Source of the DNA: JASFRI01 sp050115015 | Lineage (GTDB): Bacteria > Acidobacteriota > Polarisedimenticolia > CBDVAL01 | Length of the DNA: 16,037 nucleotides | Reading direction: 5' to 3' | Assembly: GCA_050115015.1 (NCBI GenBank) | Contig: JASFRI010000049.1 | Coordinates: forward strand, 1 to 16,037 | In this document: positions 12,671-16,037 of the stretch, one piece after another | How the letters are laid out: the number at the start of each line of letters is the position of its first letter | Position numbering within the stretch: the stretch's first letter is position 1 | Notes under the pieces: generated by a model | What the model saw: only the letters and a program-made list of their open reading frames with translations | The model's database searches: none | Told to the model about the DNA's origin: nothing | Made by a program: the position numbers and the translations under genes

Positions 12671-13927
12671 GTGGCGAGGATGGCGGTGAGCGTGAAGGTG
12701 GCGGCGGTGTTCGGCATGAGCTTCGACCCCTGTCAGGGGCGCTACCTCCGGGTCCACAACCAGCTTCGCACGCTCGCCTCCCGCGGCTATGACGTGACTC
12801 TGCTGGCCTGGGACCGGGAGTGCGGCCTTCCCGAGGAGGAGGAACGGGACGGGTTCCGGATCCGGCGGATCCGCATTCCGGCACCCGTCGGGAAGGGGCC
12901 CCGTAGGAACGCCGGGAACGTCGTCCGCTTCAACCGGGCGGTCTACGGCATGCTCTCCCGCGAGCCGCCGGACATCATCCACTGCTTCAACCTGGACGCC
13001 GTCCTGGCGGCGTTCCTGGCCGCCCGCCGCCGGGGGAAGCGGCTGGTGCTCGACCTGTGCGAGCCGGAGTACTATGGTCTGTGGTCCGCGCGCTACCGCT
13101 GGCTCCTGGCCCCGGTCAACGCCCTGGAGCGCGGGATCGCCCGCCGGGCGGACCGGGTGTTCGTCCACAACCGGTTCCAGGTCCGGAAGTTCCAGGGGTA
13201 CGGCGTCGACCGGCTCGTGCAGGTGGGCTCGTACCCGAACCGCAGCATGATCCCCCGGGACGTCGAGCGCCCACCCCGGGACGTGTTCGTCGTCGGCCGG
13301 CTCGGCACCATCTACGAGGACAACGGGATCGAGGAGATGCTGGAGGCCTACCGGCTGCTGCTGGACCGACGGCGCGGGCAGGAGGACGGGACCCGCTATC
13401 ATCTCTACCTCGCCGGCCGGGTATTCGAGCGCTACCGGCCGACCTTCGAACGCCTCGTGGCGCCCTTCGGCGACCGGATCACCGTCCACGGCCCCTTCGA
13501 CGCCCACGACATGCCGGAGCTCTACCCCCGGCTCGACCTGTCCCTGGTGCTCGCCCGGCGGACCCGCTGGTTCCGCCACATCACGCCGACGAAGCTGTTC
13601 GACTCGATGGCCGCCGGCGTCCCGGTGCTGGGCAGCGATATCGGCGAGGTCCGCGAGATCCTCGAGGAGGGGGAGTGGGGCTTCATCGTCGACGAGACGG
13701 ATCCGGCCAGCATCTGCGACGGGATCGAACGGGTCGCCGGGACACCGGGGCTGCAGCGGCGGATGGCGGGCAATGCCCTTCGCCTGGCCCGGGAACGCTA
13801 CACTTGGGAGGTGTACGCCCCGGAGTTCATCCGGGCGTACGCGTCGCTGGTCGACGAGATCCCCGGTCTCCGGGCGGGAGCGGTCGAGGAGGCTCCGCGG
13901 AGGCGTCAGAACCCGTCGTCCGGATGA
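12671..13927 (+). CDS. GT-B glycosyltransferase, GT4-like
   Basis: The 418-residue protein has the two-lobed GT-B layout. The N-lobe has a phosphate-loop-like start (QGRYLRVHNQLRTLASRGYDV, residues 22-42) and PPDIIHCFNLDA (99-110). The C-lobe starts near VFVVGRLG (205-212) and has YLAGRVFERY (246-255) and the nucleotide-sugar site PTKLFDSMAAGVPVLGSDIG (306-325). In the usual E-x7-E element the first glutamate is aspartate here (D311). It probably adds one sugar to the lipid-linked repeat unit at the inner face of the membrane; donor and acceptor are unknown. No signal peptide or membrane segment is seen. GTG 12671 is chosen because TGAGG (12661-12665) lies 5 bp before it and overlaps the flippase stop codon; ATG 12680 is the alternative, three residues shorter at the N-terminus. 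Confidence 0.88.
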   Translation: MARMAVSVKVAAVFGMSFDPCQGRYLRVHNQLRTLASRGYDVTLLAWDRECGLPEEEERDGFRIRRIRIPAPVGKGPRRNAGNVVRFNRAVYGMLSREPPDIIHCFNLDAVLAAFLAARRRGKRLVLDLCEPEYYGLWSARYRWLLAPVNALERGIARRADRVFVHNRFQVRKFQGYGVDRLVQVGSYPNRSMIPRDVERPPRDVFVVGRLGTIYEDNGIEEMLEAYRLLLDRRRGQEDGTRYHLYLAGRVFERYRPTFERLVAPFGDRITVHGPFDAHDMPELYPRLDLSLVLARRTRWFRHITPTKLFDSMAAGVPVLGSDIGEVREILEEGEWGFIVDETDPASICDGIERVAGTPGLQRRMAGNALRLARERYTWEVYAPEFIRAYASLVDEIPGLRAGAVEEAPRRRQNPSSG

Positions 13928-13952
13928 GCCGGACGGCGCTTCGGGAGAAGCG

Positions 13953-15425
13953 ATGGACATGACCGATCGACAAGCGTTCACGCGGGGGCTGGTCTACGTT
14001 CTCCTGCGGCGCTGGGGCCTCATGGCCGCCATCTTCGGCGCGGTCCTGTTCCTCTTCCTCTTCGCGGGATACCTGCTGACCCCGACCTGGGAGGCCGAGG
14101 TCCTGCTGCTCGCCGAGCAGACCGCCGCGCCGGTGAAGACGCCCTTCGGCAGCGCCGGCACGCCGGCCCCGGCGGCGGACAGCAGCGAGAACCTATCCCT
14201 CATGCTCGGCGGGAAGGGGCTCGCGTACGACATGGTGCGGCAGTTCGGCCTGGACGAGCGGCTCCGGAGAAAGGTGCAGGACCCGCCGACGATGCGCGAC
14301 TCGATCAAGATGGCCATCGTGCGGGTGGCGATGTCCCCGTACGCGCTCCTCGAGGCTCTGGGCATCCTGAAGCCCGGCGAGCCCGACTGGGTCGACCGCG
14401 CGGCGAAGGACTTCCGGGAGGGGTTCACGTCGTGGCTCGAGGTGAAGGCACTGCCCGACTCCCAGGTCGTGAGCCTGAAGATCCACGGGGAGACCCCGCA
14501 GCTCGCCACCGACATCGCCAACGCCATGGTGGTCCGGGCGCGGGAGCGCCTGGTGGAGGCGACCGCGCGGGCCAGCGACGAGACGCGGGAGGCCTACCGC
14601 TCGGAGCTGGAGGCGGCGCGGCAGAAGGTCGACGCCGCGGAGGCGGAGCTGCAGGCCTTCCAGGAGGCCCAGGGAGGGGTGACCCTGAGCGAGGACATCA
14701 AGGCCAAGACCCTCGACCTCCAGGATCTCACCGCGGAGGAGTCGCGACTCAGCGGGGAGATCCTGGTCCTGGAGCGCCAGCTCGCCGAGGCGGCCCTCGA
14801 TCCGGAGCGCACCGTCTCCATCAACTCCGGGAGCATCGCCGAGAACCCCGTGATCCAGAACCTCCGGTCCCAGCTCCACGACGAGGAGGTGAAGCTGGGC
14901 GTCATGGTCACCGAGCGCACCCCCGAGCATCCCGACGTCATCAACCTCAACGAGGAGATCGCCGGACTGCGCGACGCGCTGCGGACCGAGATCCTGAACG
15001 TGGTGCGCCGGCTCGGCGCGGACCGGGAGCGCACCCGGGCGGAGATCGCGGACCTGCGGGAGGAGCTGGTGTCGCTTCCCGCGAAGGACCTGGCCCTCGC
15101 GGAGCTGACGATGGCGGTGAACATCTACCGCGGCCTCTACCAGGGCCTGCTGCAGACCTCCGAGGAGATGGAGGTGATGGCGCAGGCCGGCATTTCGGCC
15201 CTCGACTTCAAGGTCCTCGACCACGCCCACGTCTCTTCCAAGGCCAGCTCGGACTTTCCCAGCATGCTGATCATCCTCGTGGTCGGCTGCGGGGTGGCGG
15301 CGGGCGCTGCGATCGGCCTGCCGCTCTTCCTGGAGTACTGGCGGGACCCCGTCAAGGGAGCGTTCGACCTGGAGCGCCAGGAGATCGAGGTGCTCGGCGT
15401 CATCCCCCGCGTCGGCAGGCCGTGA
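13953..15425 (+). CDS. Wzz-type polysaccharide co-polymerase (chain-length determinant), no kinase domain
   Basis: The 490-residue protein has a membrane segment at about 21-42, a periplasmic part with long coiled coil (about 195-285 and 330-375), and a second membrane segment at about 436-460. Before the second segment is the conserved region AVNIYRGLYQGLLQTSEEME (388-407), like the GNVR-type segment of the family. The cytoplasmic tail (WRDPVKGAFDLE, then EIEVLGVIPRV) matches the linker that leads into the kinase domain of Wzc, but the protein stops there. It should set polymer length and couple the inner membrane to the export channel. Its partner is probably the kinase-like protein encoded three genes earlier. 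ATG 13953 is preferred, with GGGAG (13943-13947) 5 bp before it. The frame stays open far upstream, but that part overlaps the glycosyltransferase gene and has no family resemblance. Confidence 0.9.
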   Translation: MDMTDRQAFTRGLVYVLLRRWGLMAAIFGAVLFLFLFAGYLLTPTWEAEVLLLAEQTAAPVKTPFGSAGTPAPAADSSENLSLMLGGKGLAYDMVRQFGLDERLRRKVQDPPTMRDSIKMAIVRVAMSPYALLEALGILKPGEPDWVDRAAKDFREGFTSWLEVKALPDSQVVSLKIHGETPQLATDIANAMVVRARERLVEATARASDETREAYRSELEAARQKVDAAEAELQAFQEAQGGVTLSEDIKAKTLDLQDLTAEESRLSGEILVLERQLAEAALDPERTVSINSGSIAENPVIQNLRSQLHDEEVKLGVMVTERTPEHPDVINLNEEIAGLRDALRTEILNVVRRLGADRERTRAEIADLREELVSLPAKDLALAELTMAVNIYRGLYQGLLQTSEEMEVMAQAGISALDFKVLDHAHVSSKASSDFPSMLIILVVGCGVAAGAAIGLPLFLEYWRDPVKGAFDLERQEIEVLGVIPRVGRP

Positions 15426-15453
15426 TGCGGTGCCCTCCGGGTCGACGCCCCTG

Positions 15454-16037
15454 ATGCCGCCGGAGGGGGCGGGAGGCCTCCTGAACGTCCTCCAGGTGAC
15501 GGCCGGCGCGATCTGGGGTGGCGGGGAGCGGCACGTGGCGTCGCTGCTGGAGGGGTTCCGCGGGCGGGAGGTCCGGCAGTCCGTCGCGGTCTTCGCCGAG
15601 GGGCGGCTGGCGGCCGAGGCACGGCGGCTGGGCGCGCCGGTGCACGTGGTCCCGAAGCGGTTCCGGGGGGACCCCGGGCCGCTGTGGGGCCTGCGGCGGG
15701 TCATCCGCCGGCACCGCATCGACATCGTGCACACCCACATGATCAGCGGCAACGTCTACGGGCGGCTGGCGGCGCGGCTGGCGGGGCGCTGCCGCCTGAT
15801 CACCACGCTGCACTACATCGACCGGCAGGCGCTGCCCTTTCTGCCTCCCCTTCTGCAGCGGCTCTTCTTCGACGGGGACATCCGCATGGCGGCGATGTGC
15901 GACCGGATCGTGACGACCTCCGAGCACCTGCGCCGCACCCTCATCGGGCGCGGGATGGACCCGGAGAAGATGGTCACCATCCTGAACGGCATCAACCCGG
16001 AGCTGACGAGGATCCCGGAGGGTGCCGCGGAGCGCGT
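15454..16037 (+). CDS. Glycosyltransferase, GT4-like, N-terminal part (3' end outside the window)
   Basis: About 194 codons are visible; the frame is open to the last base. The sequence is the acceptor-side lobe of a GT-B glycosyltransferase. It has a first strand and glycine-rich loop LNVLQVTAGAIWGGGERHV (residues 9-27), then IDIVHTHMISGNVYGRLAAR (90-109), then VTTSEHLRRTL with a following ILNGIN, which is the usual lead into the C-lobe. The sugar-nucleotide site lies beyond the window. The most likely start is ATG 15454; GTG 15430 is in frame and would add eight residues, and neither has a clear ribosome site. It begins 28 bp after the Wzz stop codon and is evidently the next operon member, probably adding another sugar to the repeat unit. 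Confidence 0.85.
   Translation, partial: MPPEGAGGLLNVLQVTAGAIWGGGERHVASLLEGFRGREVRQSVAVFAEGRLAAEARRLGAPVHVVPKRFRGDPGPLWGLRRVIRRHRIDIVHTHMISGNVYGRLAARLAGRCRLITTLHYIDRQALPFLPPLLQRLFFDGDIRMAAMCDRIVTTSEHLRRTLIGRGMDPEKMVTILNGINPELTRIPEGAAER

Noticed and set aside
12263..13981. 572-codon minus-strand open frame across flippase and glycosyltransferase genes
   Set aside because: It is antisense to two well-recognised genes and has no motif or ribosome site that I can see.
14193..15752. 519-codon minus-strand open frame opposite the Wzz-type gene
   Set aside because: It is Leu/Arg/Gly-rich antisense of a coiled-coil protein, with no family pattern.

Overview
The window is a G+C-rich (roughly 70% by eye) stretch of bacterial chromosome. 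An outer membrane is implied by a Wza-type export lipoprotein, and two genes encode large signal-peptide-bearing beta-propeller proteins. This fits a high-GC Gram-negative lineage such as Acidobacteriota, Myxococcota, Gemmatimonadota or a related group. Nothing in the window fixes the phylum. I see no tRNA, rRNA, CRISPR array, transposase or integrase, and no base-composition break that suggests recent insertion, apart from one short AT-rich regulatory island.

Left part (1-3353, + strand): the 3' part of a fold-type I PLP aminotransferase overlaps by 10 bp the start of an unusually long (789 aa) transketolase-like enzyme. The two are almost certainly co-translated and probably act in one pathway, whose substrate cannot be read from the sequence. 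A 319-bp gap with G+C-rich hairpins and a weak promoter-like pair follows.

Middle part (3673-9006): a secreted sialidase-fold (BNR) protein of unknown function comes first. Next is a PAPS-dependent sulfotransferase-like protein with its own TTGACA element. A very large exported protein on the minus strand follows, with eight Asp-boxes, then an ASH/choice-of-anchor-D-type domain, then a Calx-beta domain. The sulfotransferase and the large protein converge and overlap by 101 bp. The overlapping tail of the large protein lies beyond its last recognisable domain.

Right part (9007-16037): a 363-bp divergent intergenic region carries a strikingly AT-rich island with a consensus -10 box inside an inverted repeat, and a second TTGACA-17-TATCGT promoter. 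It drives a tightly packed + strand polysaccharide operon. In order this holds a Wza-like lipoprotein with a doubled polysaccharide-export domain, a BY-kinase/ParA-like protein with a degenerate P-loop, a MurJ/MviN-type flippase, a GT4 glycosyltransferase, a Wzz-type chain-length protein without a kinase domain, and a second GT4 glycosyltransferase cut by the window end. Together they cover parts of glycan assembly, flipping, length control and export. The initiating phosphoglycosyltransferase and a Wzy polymerase are not in view and may lie downstream.

I do not see a clearly new biological system. The most interesting points are the kinase-like protein that has lost its P-loop lysine, the duplicated export domain, the aminotransferase-transketolase pair, the convergent gene overlap and the AT-rich promoter island.
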